From Pedobacter cryoconitis (GTDB lineage: Bacteria; Bacteroidota; Bacteroidia; Sphingobacteriales; Sphingobacteriaceae): DNA of 64,000 nucleotides. Below, piece after piece: positions 10,099 to 20,127 of the stretch. The stretch's first letter is position 1, and each line of letters starts with the position of its first letter. The position numbers and the translations under genes are program-made. The stretch covers positions 62,001 through 126,000 of the forward strand of contig JAAAFW010000003.1 of NCBI GenBank assembly GCA_019352875.1, given 5' to 3'. The notes under the pieces are model-generated. The model was not told the origin of the DNA, searched no databases, and saw only the letters and a program-made list of their open reading frames with translations.

Positions 10099-11316
10099 AT
10101 GAAGACACAGCAAATACCAAAGCAACTGATCCCGGACAATGACGCGCAGCGACTGAAGAAACTTTATCAGTATGAGATTCTGGATACACCTCCTGAAACG
10201 GATTTTGATACTATTGCCCAGCTTGCAGCCAGGATTTTTGATGCTACAGATGCCTTTGTTAGTTTCGTAGATAAGGAAGAGGTATTTTACAAAGCAAGGG
10301 TCGGGAGTCTGGAAACGGAACGTACTGCAAGGGAAAATGATCTCTGTGCGCTCTGCATACCCACTAATGACGTCACAATTTTCTACGATACACACCAGTT
10401 CCCCGAATTATTAAAAGACCCTTATATCAATATAAAAAACGGCATCCGCTTCTACGCCGCTGCCCCGATTAAAACATCCGACGGATTTATTTTGGGTACC
10501 GTCTGTGTGACCAGCAACGAACCCCGCCAAGGTGTAAGTGAACAGCAGATTGAGATGCTGAAACTTCTTTCCCATTTAGTCATGGAAAAATTAGATACCA
10601 GGCTGGTTAACCGTAAAATAGTAAGGGCCTATGATGACAGGTTACACCGCCTGGCACACGACATGAAGAATCCGGTAACATCAATTTCATTATATGCGCA
10701 GCTATTGGGTACCAGGGTTATGGATCCGGAGAAGATAAAAGATATGTCTTCCAGAATAGAAAAAGCCGCAAAAGGAATAGAGAAAAATCTGGATCAGTTA
10801 CTCACCAATGCGAGAAGTGAAAACTCAGGTACAAGCCTCATTCACGAACAGATCTGGATCGGTAGCCTGCTGGAACAACTACGCCAATCATTTGAATTAA
10901 TTCTCGCTTCAAAAAACCAAACCTTAATCATTAGCCCTATACCTGAGGTTGCTATATCTGCAGATGAAATCCGCATTATGGATATATTAATTAACCTGCT
11001 GGGCAATGCTGCAAAATACTCCGATCCTGGGACAAAAATTTATATCTCAGCGGAGGTTTCCCAGGAAAATCAAATCATTCTGGAATTCCGTGACCAGGGA
11101 CAGGGACTCACCGAAACAGATCAGAAAAATTTATTTATAAAGTTTGCCCGTTTAAGCAGTAAACCTACAGCAAGAGAAAAATCTTATGGTCTCGGGTTGT
11201 CCATTGTAAAGATGCTTGTAGAAAGTCATAAAGGTACGGTATGGGCAACAAGTGAGGGCAAAGGAAAAGGAAGTTCCTTTTTTGTCTCGTTTCCAATCAG
11301 TCAAACCGGAAAATAA
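10099..11316 (+). CDS. GAF-domain sensor histidine kinase
   Basis: A 405-residue soluble kinase without transmembrane segments. Residues about 25-165 form a GAF-like sensor domain beginning with RLKKLYQYEILDTPPETDFD, a common opening of GAF domains, and including FVDKEEVFYKARVG and FYAAAPI. The HisKA H-box is HDMKNPVTSI with phospho-acceptor H187. The HATPase domain follows, with N-box NLLGNAAKYS and G-boxes FRDQGQG and SYGLGLSIVK. There is no adjacent response regulator in the same orientation, and the regulator at 11.4 kb belongs to the propeller kinase beyond it. It is last in the recJ-lptB-GH3 run. The ligand is unknown. Confidence 0.88.
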   Translation: MKTQQIPKQLIPDNDAQRLKKLYQYEILDTPPETDFDTIAQLAARIFDATDAFVSFVDKEEVFYKARVGSLETERTARENDLCALCIPTNDVTIFYDTHQFPELLKDPYINIKNGIRFYAAAPIKTSDGFILGTVCVTSNEPRQGVSEQQIEMLKLLSHLVMEKLDTRLVNRKIVRAYDDRLHRLAHDMKNPVTSISLYAQLLGTRVMDPEKIKDMSSRIEKAAKGIEKNLDQLLTNARSENSGTSLIHEQIWIGSLLEQLRQSFELILASKNQTLIISPIPEVAISADEIRIMDILINLLGNAAKYSDPGTKIYISAEVSQENQIILEFRDQGQGLTETDQKNLFIKFARLSSKPTAREKSYGLGLSIVKMLVESHKGTVWATSEGKGKGSSFFVSFPISQTGK

Positions 11317-11342
11317 CATCAGCGAGCTAACTATCTGATGTT
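11315..11342 (+). terminator. Weak hairpin after the GAF kinase
   Basis: An 8-bp stem AACATCAG/CTGATGTT with a 12-base loop, overlapping the stop codon and followed by the broken T-run TTGTTTCT. It could end the recJ run but is weaker than the other terminators in the window. Confidence 0.45.
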
Positions 11343-11393
11343 GTTTCTATTCAGTTCTTCTGTTTGGAAACCGTATAGCAGATCTACGAATGA

Positions 11394-12149
11394 TCAAAGG
11401 TTTTTAATAAATGTACTAGGTGACATTTTAAATTCTTTCAGGAAGGTTCGGCTGAAATGGTTCGGGGAGCTGAAGCCGGTAATATTAGATACTTCTGAGA
11501 CTCTGTAATTACCGTTCGCAAGCAATTCTGCAGCTTTTTTTAACCTCGCAAGTGTGATGAGTTCCGCCAATGTCAAGTTAGAGATCGAGCGTATTTTCCG
11601 GTATAAGGTTGGCCGGCTGACACATAATACTTCAGCAAGATGTTTAACATCAAGTTCAGGCTTATTAAGATTAGTCACTATTATATGATTTATTTTCTCG
11701 AGGAACATTTCATCAGCGCGATTGCTTGCCATTGATTTGAGATGTGCTAACGGAGAGCTGGCAAAATAATTTCTGATCATATCCCTGTTCGCCAACAGAT
11801 TGCTAATCTGCGCTTTCAAATGTCGTGGTGAGAATGGTTTTTCGATATAGGCATCTGCACCGGTTTCCAGCCCTTCAATTTTAGAACTCAGTGTATTTTT
11901 CGCTGTAAGCAGGATAAGTGGTATATGACACCATTCAATACTGGATTTCAGGCGGTGGCAAAGTTCAAAACCATCCATCACCGGCATCATTACATCACTT
12001 ATAATAAGACTGATGACATTTGTATGGAGAAGATCTTCTACTTGCAAAGGATCCTGAGTCTTCAAAATATTGTATTCTGCGACCAGAGAATCTTCTATGA
12101 ACTCCAGTATTTCAGCATTATCATCTATTAAAAGTATGTTTGCTTTCAT
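11394..12149 (-). CDS. Response regulator with AraC-type DNA-binding domain
   Basis: This is the output half of the two-component system for the neighbouring SusCD locus. The 251-residue protein has a receiver domain (phospho-acceptor D52 in IISDVMMPVMDG, lysine in YIEKPFSP) and a C-terminal AraC/HTH_18 pair of helix-turn-helices (about 150-251, with LAEVLCVSRPTLYRKI and VSEVSNITGFSSPNHFSRTF). The domain order is exactly that of the C-terminal end of Bacteroidota hybrid two-component regulators, but here it is a separate gene whose ATG overlaps the kinase stop by 4 bases (12146-12149, ATGA), suggesting translational coupling. It probably binds upstream of the SusC gene at 15477. Confidence 0.9.
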   Translation of the reverse strand: MKANILLIDDNAEILEFIEDSLVAEYNILKTQDPLQVEDLLHTNVISLIISDVMMPVMDGFELCHRLKSSIEWCHIPLILLTAKNTLSSKIEGLETGADAYIEKPFSPRHLKAQISNLLANRDMIRNYFASSPLAHLKSMASNRADEMFLEKINHIIVTNLNKPELDVKHLAEVLCVSRPTLYRKIRSISNLTLAELITLARLKKAAELLANGNYRVSEVSNITGFSSPNHFSRTFLKEFKMSPSTFIKNL

Positions 12150-15100
12150 AAAATCTTCTTCAAATGAGGTAAATTAAACTCTACATTCTGATGTACAGGG
12201 AGTGTTAATACAAATACGTTGTACGGTAATTCACTTTCAGCGAGTAAAAGAGAACCGCCGTGTAATTCTGTTAAGGATCTTGCCAAAGAAAGACCGATTC
12301 CAGAACCTGAAAGATGTTCTGTCGCAGGAATTCTGTAGAAACTTTCAAAAATCTTCTCCTTCAGAGAAACCGGAATGATAAAGCCGTCATTACTAATCTT
12401 GATAGAAAATGTAGTTGAATTTCCATTTACAGTAAACATTTCGATCAAAACTTTGCTATCGGCATACTTAATTGCATTGGAGACCAGATTGTCGACAATC
12501 TTTGTAAAAGCCTCAATATCAATAAATGCAAATAAACGCTTCTCCTGCAATAACACTTGAAAGCTGATACCTTTTTCCTTTGCAATACTCGAATAGGAAT
12601 TTGTTATTTTAACTATCAGCTTTGAAACATCCGCTCTAACATAACTCAAACTTAACCCGTTATGCTCAGTTTTACGAAAATCCAATAGCTGATTGGTAAG
12701 TGAAAGTAAACGTTCTGTATTTCGTTCAATACTTTTTAGATTCTTCTGAACAGACTTTATTTCCGATACCTCATCCATAACAGTCTCCAGAGGTCCTTTG
12801 ATTAATGTAAGTGGTGTGCGGATTTCATGGGCTACATTGGTGAAAAACTCAATTTTTGCCTGATAGATCTCTTTTTCTTTTGCCAGTTCCAATTGTTCGA
12901 GCCTTCTTCGGTTTTTTAGTCTGATTTTACGGTGATAGGTAGAAATGGCCCAATAAACTATACAGACAATCATTATAGTGTAAAGGATGAATGCATATAT
13001 ACTGAACCAATAGGGATTCCTTATAACAATAACCAGTTTTTGCTCGAGTCCTTTACTGTCCTGATAGCCGGTAGATTTAACCCGGAAAGTATAAGTTCCC
13101 GGAGACAGTTTAGTAAAATATACATGCCTGTTATTTTTCAAATATGTCCATTGATTATCCAGCCCCTCCATTATGTAGGCATATTGAGTTACTTGAGGTG
13201 CAGTATATGCCAGGGCAGCAAAACCAATACTGAATGAAGACTGGTTATAGCTAAGTTCAACGGTATCAGTAAAGGTGATGGATTTTTTTAGTGTCGAGCT
13301 ATCAATACGGAGCTCCTGATTATCCACCTGAAAACTAGTGATATATACTGGTGGTACCACGAGAGTCGGATTCAAATCGTCTGGCTTGAAACTAATCAGG
13401 CCGCTTACAGTACCCATATAAAATGTACCGTGATCATTAAATGCAGAATTATAGTTAAACTGGTCCGTCAAAAGACCGTGAGGTTTAGTGAAAATTACCC
13501 AGCTATTATTTTGTCTGTTATACCGCACCAATCCTTTAGAAGTCGTAATCCAAAGATTTTTTGCTTCGTCCTCCAGCACCTTCAGGATCAGATTGCTTGG
13601 AAGGCCGTCCTGTGTCGTGAATACCCGAAACTTTTTTCGATCCTGGCTCAGATAATTAAGCCCTCCGTTTTCTGTTGCAAACCAATAATCCCTATTACTA
13701 TCCTGAAACACATCAGAAATCATGTTATTACTCAGACTATTTTTATCGTTTGGATTATGCTTGAGGTTTCCCCGGTTATTGCTCTTACTGTTGTAATAGA
13801 AAACTCCCTTACCTATAGTTCCGATCCAAAGCGTACCCTTATCATCTTCGAACAGAGAAGAGATATACACATCAGATGGCAATTGAGGTACTAGTAAAAA
13901 GGTGCGTGTTGCAGGTTTGTAAAGGTATAATCCCTTATTAGTACCCAGATAAATTTCATTATTCTTTGTCTTATAAATGGAGATGATAAAATTCGTGCTT
14001 AGCCCACTTGCGGGATCTTCAGCACTGTAGTGTCTGATCACCTTTCCGGTAGGGATATCTAAAATATCCAGTCCACGTTCGAAAGTCCCTATCCATAATT
14101 CTCTTCCTACAGCCATTAATCCATGAATATTATCTGACGAGATCCCTTTTGTCCTGGGTATAGAGCGGAAGGACGAGATAGCTCCTGTTCTTTTATTAAG
14201 CTTGTTTAAGCCGGCATCTTCAGTACCTATCCATAAATTCCCGAAATCATCACTACATATCTCTCTTACACCATTTCCACTTATTGGATTTACAGAGGAA
14301 TTGGCGAAATATTTCTTGAATTTTGACTGCTGAGGGTGGAAGTAATTAACACCACCGAAGTAAGTGGTAGCCCAAATTCCTCCCTCCTGGTCCTTCATGA
14401 GTGAATACACTGCATTATCGGACAGTGAATACGGATCACTGTAATTTTGTTTCAAATGGGTAAGATGTCCGTTTGTCTGATTATAGATAAAGATGCCAGT
14501 TTCCGTAGCGACCCAGAATTCGTCCTTTGAATAGCGGAGAATATCCCGGACAAATACGGGATATCCTAAGGTATTTGGGTCAATAATTTGATGGTAAGTC
14601 TTAGCGTTAATATTAAAATTCACTAAACCTGTTGTCGAGCCAATAAATAGTGTATTGTCTACAAAATAGATCTTAATAACCCGATTGAGGTTATTATGCG
14701 GAAGTGGATTTCCCTGATTCTGGCAACTGAAATTATTGCTTGACAGGAGACATTTATAAATATATCCTGAAGTAGTGCATGCCCAGATCGCACCGCCAGC
14801 ACTGGTAAAAGATGCGATGTCTGGGTCGGCTGGAAGATTAAATTTTTGAACCTTTCCTTTTTTATCGTCATAACAATAGAGTTTTCGGCCGGCAAGCACC
14901 CATAAGCGTCCATTTTCATCCATCTTGATCTCATCAATTTCAAGATCCGGCAGAAGCCCGATTGCTGAAAAGGTCTCTTTTTGCTCATCAAACCTGTAAA
15001 CCCCTCTGCGGGTCCCAATCCAGATATAACCCTTTTCCGCCCTTGCCATATGGAGAATGAAACCTCTGATATTCTCGGGAAAGCGTCTGTCATTATAAGT

Positions 15101-15304
15101 TTTGAATGAATTTCCGTCAAATCGATTCAATCCCTCCTTGCTTCCAAACCATACAAATCCACGTTGATCCTGCATCACAGTAAATACAGTGTTATTACTG
15201 AGACCGTCTTCAACACGGTAATGCCTGAAATAATAAGGCTGCGCAAAAACATTACCGGTAAAGATTGAAAGCAGCGATATAAATATGGTCAGTAGATTTT
15301 TCAA
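12146..15304 (-). CDS. Periplasmic beta-propeller sensor histidine kinase
   Basis: The 1052-residue protein has the sensor half of a hybrid two-component system. In order: signal peptide (1-21, ending FAQ); repeated two-component-regulator propeller blades (pattern WFGSKEGLNRFD, WIGTRRGVYRFD, and so on) to about residue 660; a Y_Y_Y domain (about 690-760); one transmembrane helix (WFSIYAFILYTIMIVCIVYWA); HisKA with H826 in HEIRTPLTL; and HATPase with NLVSNAIKYA and GSGIGLSLA. It ends after the ATPase domain, where the usual hybrid protein would continue into a receiver. By family knowledge the propeller domain binds an oligosaccharide in the periplasm. It is divergent from SusC, SusD and the GH127-like enzyme, which are its likely targets. 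Confidence 0.92.
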   Translation of the reverse strand: MKNLLTIFISLLSIFTGNVFAQPYYFRHYRVEDGLSNNTVFTVMQDQRGFVWFGSKEGLNRFDGNSFKTYNDRRFPENIRGFILHMARAEKGYIWIGTRRGVYRFDEQKETFSAIGLLPDLEIDEIKMDENGRLWVLAGRKLYCYDDKKGKVQKFNLPADPDIASFTSAGGAIWACTTSGYIYKCLLSSNNFSCQNQGNPLPHNNLNRVIKIYFVDNTLFIGSTTGLVNFNINAKTYHQIIDPNTLGYPVFVRDILRYSKDEFWVATETGIFIYNQTNGHLTHLKQNYSDPYSLSDNAVYSLMKDQEGGIWATTYFGGVNYFHPQQSKFKKYFANSSVNPISGNGVREICSDDFGNLWIGTEDAGLNKLNKRTGAISSFRSIPRTKGISSDNIHGLMAVGRELWIGTFERGLDILDIPTGKVIRHYSAEDPASGLSTNFIISIYKTKNNEIYLGTNKGLYLYKPATRTFLLVPQLPSDVYISSLFEDDKGTLWIGTIGKGVFYYNSKSNNRGNLKHNPNDKNSLSNNMISDVFQDSNRDYWFATENGGLNYLSQDRKKFRVFTTQDGLPSNLILKVLEDEAKNLWITTSKGLVRYNRQNNSWVIFTKPHGLLTDQFNYNSAFNDHGTFYMGTVSGLISFKPDDLNPTLVVPPVYITSFQVDNQELRIDSSTLKKSITFTDTVELSYNQSSFSIGFAALAYTAPQVTQYAYIMEGLDNQWTYLKNNRHVYFTKLSPGTYTFRVKSTGYQDSKGLEQKLVIVIRNPYWFSIYAFILYTIMIVCIVYWAISTYHRKIRLKNRRRLEQLELAKEKEIYQAKIEFFTNVAHEIRTPLTLIKGPLETVMDEVSEIKSVQKNLKSIERNTERLLSLTNQLLDFRKTEHNGLSLSYVRADVSKLIVKITNSYSSIAKEKGISFQVLLQEKRLFAFIDIEAFTKIVDNLVSNAIKYADSKVLIEMFTVNGNSTTFSIKISNDGFIIPVSLKEKIFESFYRIPATEHLSGSGIGLSLARSLTELHGGSLLLAESELPYNVFVLTLPVHQNVEFNLPHLKKIL

Positions 15305-15321
15305 AACTTTCGGTTTAATAT

Positions 15322-15329
15322 CAAAAATA
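15322..15329 (-). promoter_or_regulatory. Candidate -7 element of the sensor kinase gene
   Basis: On the minus strand this reads TATTTTTG, an exact TAnnTTTG match, 17 bases upstream of the kinase ATG. The region is AT-rich, so chance matches are possible. Confidence 0.35.
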
Positions 15330-15439
15330 CAAAATCAGTAGCCTGTATCCGACTGTATTGATACGTGTAAATAAATATGAATCAAATTGAATAGCATTTG
15401 AGACGGTGGGTTAAGCGATTGACGCGCCTATATAGTTGC

Positions 15440-15459
15440 TTTGTTGGTAAATCAACAAA
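15440..15459. promoter_or_regulatory. Short inverted repeat before the SusC gene
   Basis: Perfect 7-bp arms TTTGTTG (15440-15446) and CAACAAA (15453-15459) with loop GTAAAT, ending 17 bases before the SusC ATG. It could be a leader hairpin or part of a regulator site. Nothing in the sequence decides between them. Confidence 0.35.
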
Positions 15460-15476
15460 CACAAACCAAATGTAAA

Positions 15477-18400
15477 ATGAAACAAAACTTACTATTCGTG
15501 TACAGGTGGCAACACTATACACACAAAATCTGTCTGTTCTGGCTTATGATGATTCTTTCGACCGGCATCGCTTCAGCATCAGTAAAAAAAATCACTGCTA
15601 CCGGTCAGGTGGCGCAACAACTAAGTGTAACCGGTGTTGTAACAGACGAAACCGGTGCTCCGGTCCCGGGGGTCAGTATAAAAGTCAAAAACAAAAGCAC
15701 TGCTACGACAACTGATGAGAAAGGACGGTATTCAATTGTCCTTGACGAAAAAACTTCCATCCTGGTTTTTACTTTTATTGGATACGATGCTCAGGAAATT
15801 CCGGTAAACAATCGAAGTATTATAAACGTTCGGCTCGTCGGGACTTCGAATTCATTAAACGAAGTGGCAGTTATAGGTTACGGAACGCAGAAACGTGAAA
15901 GGGTAACGAGTGCCGTTTCAACAGTTAAAGCAGGCAACTTCGTTAAAGGTGCGGTATCTGATGCGGGCCAGTTGATTCGTGGAAAGGTTGCTGGCTTAAG
16001 TGTGGTTACGCCAGACGGAAATCCTACCGGAACCTCCCAGATTAACCTGAGAGGTATTACCTCAATTTTATCGGGCAGGGAACCTTTAATTCTGATAGAC
16101 GGAGTACCAGGGACTTTAACCACTGTCGCACCAGAAGATATAGAATCTGTCGACGTGTTGAAAGACGGCTCTGCGGCAGCGATCTATGGGACCAGAGGAA
16201 CAAATGGTGTAATTTTAATTACTACAAAAAAAATAAACGGAGAACTGCCTCCGACTGTTGAAATTAACAGCTACATCACAACACAGCGAATTACCAAGAA
16301 GCTGGATTTCATGTCTCCTGAACAATACCGGTCACTTGTTGCGCAGCATAAAACAGGAGCCATAGATTATGGCGCAAGTACAGATTGGCTGAAGGAAATT
16401 ACGCAGAATCCTTTTTCACAAGTATATAATGCGAGTTTAAAGGGCGGAACAAGAAATACCAATTATATCGCAAATATCAATTACAGAAATCAGAATGGAT
16501 TGGTCAAAAAGTCGGACAATAAAATCTTGTATCCAAGACTTGAAATCAACCACAATATGTTTGATGGAAAACTTAAGGTGAACGTCAATCTCAACGGATA
16601 TCAGCAGGAGTATTTTTCCGGCGGAGACGGTACCAGCTTCAGAAATGATGTTTACAGAAATGCAGTGACCTACAATCCTACCGACCCGATACGGGATGTC
16701 CAGGGAAACTGGACCGAACATACCGATAAAACTGATTATGCAAACCCAATTTCATTACTGGAAGAAACTAAAGGTCTGGTACAGAACAACAATTTCAGAA
16801 CTATGGGTACAGTAACCTATAGTCCTATTGATGATCTTAAAATCATGCTTTTAGGTTCAAGAGATTTATTTAACAGTACCAGAGGATATTATGAAACCAA
16901 ACAGCATTTATCTACCCGCCGCGACCGTAAAAATGGATACGCTTCAAGAGGTACAACAAGATCAGTAGAGGATCTGGCCGAGCTGACTGCGACCTACAGC
17001 AAAGCAATCCAGAAACACGATTTCACCGCTCTTGGCGGATACAGCTGGCGGCAAACAAATTATCAGGATTATTGGATGCAAAACTGGGACTTCCCTGCAG
17101 ATGATTTTTCTTACAACAATATGGGCGCGGGTCTCGCATTAACCAGAGGTGAGGCACTGCAGAGTTCTTACCAGAGTCAGAATAAGCTTGTTGGATATTT
17201 CTTCAGGTTAAATTACAGTTACGACAATAAATATCTGTTGATGGCCAGCATTAGACGGGAAGGTTCTTCCAAGTTCGGTAAGAACTATAAATATGGTAGT
17301 TTTCCAGCAGTATCTGCAGGATGGAATATCAAAAATGAATCGTTCCTTAAGGATACCAAGTTTTTGACTTCACTTAAGATCCGGGGCGGATACGGCGTAA
17401 CCGGTACAGAGCCAATCGATCCGTATATGTCTCTTGACAGATTGAATTTCAGCACTCTTGTATTGATTAACGGAGAATGGGTGCAAGCCATTAATCCCGC
17501 TACAAATGCGAATCCGAATTTGAGATGGGAAAGAAAACAGGAAACAAATATCGGTATTGATTTTGGCCTTTTCGATAATCGCATTACAGGGGTAGTCGAT
17601 ATGTATCAAAGAACCACAAAAGACCTCCTTCTGGATTATACCGTGCCTACTCCACCATATCTTTATAACACGATCCGGGCTAATGCTGCATCGATGGAGA
17701 ATAAAGGAATTGAGGTTCAGTTAAATGCCAATGTCATCGACCATACAGACTTCAAATGGAATACTACTGTAAATTACTCTACAAACAAAAATAAACTCGT
17801 ATCGCTGTCGGACAACAATTTTCAGCTGGCAAGCGGATACTTTGATACAGGAAGTACAGGCGAGCCCATTCAGCAGAGTATAAGCAGAGTCCAGATCGGT
17901 CAGCCTATTGGTAACTTCTGGGGTTTCAAATCCATTGATGTTGACGAGGCAGGACACTGGATAATCGAAGGAAAAGACGGCAAACCTAAACCAATAGCAG
18001 AGCAGCAAGCTGATGACAAGCAGATTATCGGAAACGGTCTTCCAAAACATTACCTCAGCTGGAATAACTCGTTTACATACAAGGCATTTGATCTGAATAT
18101 TGTAATGCGCGGGGCATTTGGCTTTCAAATATTGAACACCCCAAGAATGTTTTATGAAGCTCCGGTGATGCTCACCCGAGGCAACCTGCTCTCTTCCGCT
18201 TATGATAAAGTTTATGGAAAACGTCCTCTGGCAGAGGATCAGTCGCTCAACTATGTGAGTTATTATATTGAAAATGGAAATTATTGGAAAATCGATAATA
18301 TCACTCTTGGTTATAATCTCAAATTAAAAAACGCATCGATAAAAAATATGCGCATCTACGCATCGGGATCCAATCTGTTCACTTTCACTAAATATAAGGG

Positions 18401-18506
18401 AATTGACCCCGAAGTAAGCATTGCCGGTCTTACCCCCGGCATGGATGACAAAAACCGGTACCCGGCTACTTCAACTTATACAATTGGTGCAATGTTCAAT
18501 TTTTAA
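15477..18506 (+). CDS. SusC-family TonB-dependent outer-membrane transporter
   Basis: A TonB-dependent porin that forms the barrel of a SusCD glycan importer. I start it at the ATG at 15477 (1009 residues), because the upstream TTG frame from 15441 reads through the leader. In order: signal region with hydrophobic stretch ICLFWLMMILSTGIASA; carboxypeptidase-regulatory-like domain (SVTGVVTDETGAPVPGVSIKVKN, about 50-125); plug domain with IDGVPGTL and the DVLKDGSAAAIYGTRGTNGVILITTK signature; and a 22-strand-type barrel ending TIGAMFNF with terminal F. There is no N-terminal STN domain, consistent with control by the divergent two-component system rather than by an anti-sigma relay. SusD follows after 13 bases. 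Confidence 0.95.
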   Translation: MKQNLLFVYRWQHYTHKICLFWLMMILSTGIASASVKKITATGQVAQQLSVTGVVTDETGAPVPGVSIKVKNKSTATTTDEKGRYSIVLDEKTSILVFTFIGYDAQEIPVNNRSIINVRLVGTSNSLNEVAVIGYGTQKRERVTSAVSTVKAGNFVKGAVSDAGQLIRGKVAGLSVVTPDGNPTGTSQINLRGITSILSGREPLILIDGVPGTLTTVAPEDIESVDVLKDGSAAAIYGTRGTNGVILITTKKINGELPPTVEINSYITTQRITKKLDFMSPEQYRSLVAQHKTGAIDYGASTDWLKEITQNPFSQVYNASLKGGTRNTNYIANINYRNQNGLVKKSDNKILYPRLEINHNMFDGKLKVNVNLNGYQQEYFSGGDGTSFRNDVYRNAVTYNPTDPIRDVQGNWTEHTDKTDYANPISLLEETKGLVQNNNFRTMGTVTYSPIDDLKIMLLGSRDLFNSTRGYYETKQHLSTRRDRKNGYASRGTTRSVEDLAELTATYSKAIQKHDFTALGGYSWRQTNYQDYWMQNWDFPADDFSYNNMGAGLALTRGEALQSSYQSQNKLVGYFFRLNYSYDNKYLLMASIRREGSSKFGKNYKYGSFPAVSAGWNIKNESFLKDTKFLTSLKIRGGYGVTGTEPIDPYMSLDRLNFSTLVLINGEWVQAINPATNANPNLRWERKQETNIGIDFGLFDNRITGVVDMYQRTTKDLLLDYTVPTPPYLYNTIRANAASMENKGIEVQLNANVIDHTDFKWNTTVNYSTNKNKLVSLSDNNFQLASGYFDTGSTGEPIQQSISRVQIGQPIGNFWGFKSIDVDEAGHWIIEGKDGKPKPIAEQQADDKQIIGNGLPKHYLSWNNSFTYKAFDLNIVMRGAFGFQILNTPRMFYEAPVMLTRGNLLSSAYDKVYGKRPLAEDQSLNYVSYYIENGNYWKIDNITLGYNLKLKNASIKNMRIYASGSNLFTFTKYKGIDPEVSIAGLTPGMDDKNRYPATSTYTIGAMFNF

Positions 18507-18519
18507 CTACGAAACGAAG

Positions 18520-20112
18520 ATGAAAAACCTCCTAAAAAAAATATCAGTAATTGCAATCATTGGAATATCCGTTTCATGCAAAAACAATCTCGATGAGATT
18601 GTTTACTCCGATGTTACACAAGATACCTATGAATATAAAAATGCTTATCAGGCGATTGGAATCGTATATGCAAATATGCGGGGACTGTTTGGCCATACCA
18701 ATTATTACATGATGCAGGAAACAACTTCCGATGAACTCGTAATGCCCGCAAATGCGTCAGGATGGGATGATGGAGGTATTTATAAACGAATGCATCTTCA
18801 CACCTGGAATTCAGAGAATCCACAGCTTGCGAATATGTGGAATGTGCTGTACAAAGGTGTGATTAACGCCAACAGGGTTATTGAACAGCTTGAAAAAGGG
18901 GTCGTGCCTGCTCCCTCAGGCGTTTCAAAAGAACAGCTTATTGCGGAAATGAAAACTGCAAGAGCATTTTACTACTGGCTCATCTGCGATAATTTCGGCG
19001 CAGCACCGCTGGTCACTACGACCAGCACTGAGCTACCCTCAAAAGCCTCAAGAGCTGATATCTATACATTTATAGTAACAGAGCTAAATACTTCGATCCC
19101 GTCGCTCAGTGAGGAAAATAATAAGCTGATGTATGGCCGGTTCAACAAGTGGGGTGCTAAAGCGTTGTTGGCAAATGTTTATCTGAACAGCATCGTTTAT
19201 ACCGGACAACCCAAATGGACAGAATGTTTGCAGGAGTGCAGTGATATTATCAATTCCGGAAAATACGGGCTCGAAACCAATTATCGGAAAATCTTTACCA
19301 CACAGAATGAAAATTCTCCGGAAATTATCTTTTCGGTACCCTTTGATGAGAATTTAGCCAGTGGATTTTTCCCGGAAATGTTCTCCTGGCACGGGGCGTT
19401 AAAAGATAAAGTACTGTTACAGGCAACGCCGTGGGGATCGGGTTCAGCTTTAGGTGTGCCGCAATTTATTGATACCTATGATACAGATGATCAAAGATTA
19501 ACTAACACCTGGCTGATGGGGCCACAATTTGCGGCAGATGGGGTGACTGCGCTGAAAGGATCATATGATCAGTCAGGAAAGCCGCTTGTGTTTACCAAAG
19601 CGCTGCCGGACGGTTTGTTTACGGGCGAGTCACAAGGTTACCGTATGAACAAGTTTGATGTGAGAACAGGGAGTCAGTATAATCTAAGCAACGACTTCCC
19701 ATTCTTTCGATATGCACAGGTACTATTGATGAAAGCGGAGTGTCTGTTGAGAAATGGAAATTCAAATGAAGCCGCTCAATTAGTTTCCCAGGTGAGATCA
19801 AGGAGTTTTACGACTCCAGCTAAGGCAACTGTTTCGGGGTCAGAACTAACGCAGAATACCAGATATGTTTATGGTAATGTCGAGAATTACCTTCCTGTAA
19901 GTCCTGGTGACACACAGCCTGTCCAATTCGGAAGATTACATGACGAATTGGGATGGGAGTTCGCATGGGAAGGTCATCGTCGCCGGGATAATATCCGGTT
20001 TGGCATTTTTACCAGAAAAAGCTGGCTCTCTCACAAACCTACCGGTGATGACAGGGCAGTTTTTATGATTCCTCAATCGGCCATCAATTCCAATCCTAAG
20101 CTCAGTAACTAA
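18520..20112 (+). CDS. SusD/RagB-family surface glycan-binding lipoprotein
   Basis: The outer-leaflet lid of the SusCD pair, which captures oligosaccharide and closes over the SusC barrel. The ATG at 18520 gives MKNLLKKISVIAIIGISVSCKNN, a lipoprotein signal with the lipidated cysteine at residue 19. The longer open frame from 18421 overlaps SusC and is not used. Family landmarks are the tetratricopeptide-like helices with TARAFYYWLICDNFG, RFNKWGAKALLANVYLNS, the FFRYAQVLLMKAECLLRNG segment and LHDELGWEFAWEGHRRRDNIRFG near the C-terminus. It is 530 residues, a normal length, and lies in one operon with SusC (13-base gap) and the GH127-like enzyme (15-base gap). Confidence 0.94.
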   Translation: MKNLLKKISVIAIIGISVSCKNNLDEIVYSDVTQDTYEYKNAYQAIGIVYANMRGLFGHTNYYMMQETTSDELVMPANASGWDDGGIYKRMHLHTWNSENPQLANMWNVLYKGVINANRVIEQLEKGVVPAPSGVSKEQLIAEMKTARAFYYWLICDNFGAAPLVTTTSTELPSKASRADIYTFIVTELNTSIPSLSEENNKLMYGRFNKWGAKALLANVYLNSIVYTGQPKWTECLQECSDIINSGKYGLETNYRKIFTTQNENSPEIIFSVPFDENLASGFFPEMFSWHGALKDKVLLQATPWGSGSALGVPQFIDTYDTDDQRLTNTWLMGPQFAADGVTALKGSYDQSGKPLVFTKALPDGLFTGESQGYRMNKFDVRTGSQYNLSNDFPFFRYAQVLLMKAECLLRNGNSNEAAQLVSQVRSRSFTTPAKATVSGSELTQNTRYVYGNVENYLPVSPGDTQPVQFGRLHDELGWEFAWEGHRRRDNIRFGIFTRKSWLSHKPTGDDRAVFMIPQSAINSNPKLSN

Positions 20113-20127
20113 CGATTAAAAATAATT

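Noticed and set aside
12146..12149. Frameshift breaking a hybrid two-component protein
   Set aside because: Both products have natural termini and the junction is a clean ATGA overlap, so I keep two genes and raise the split as a finding rather than call a pseudogene.
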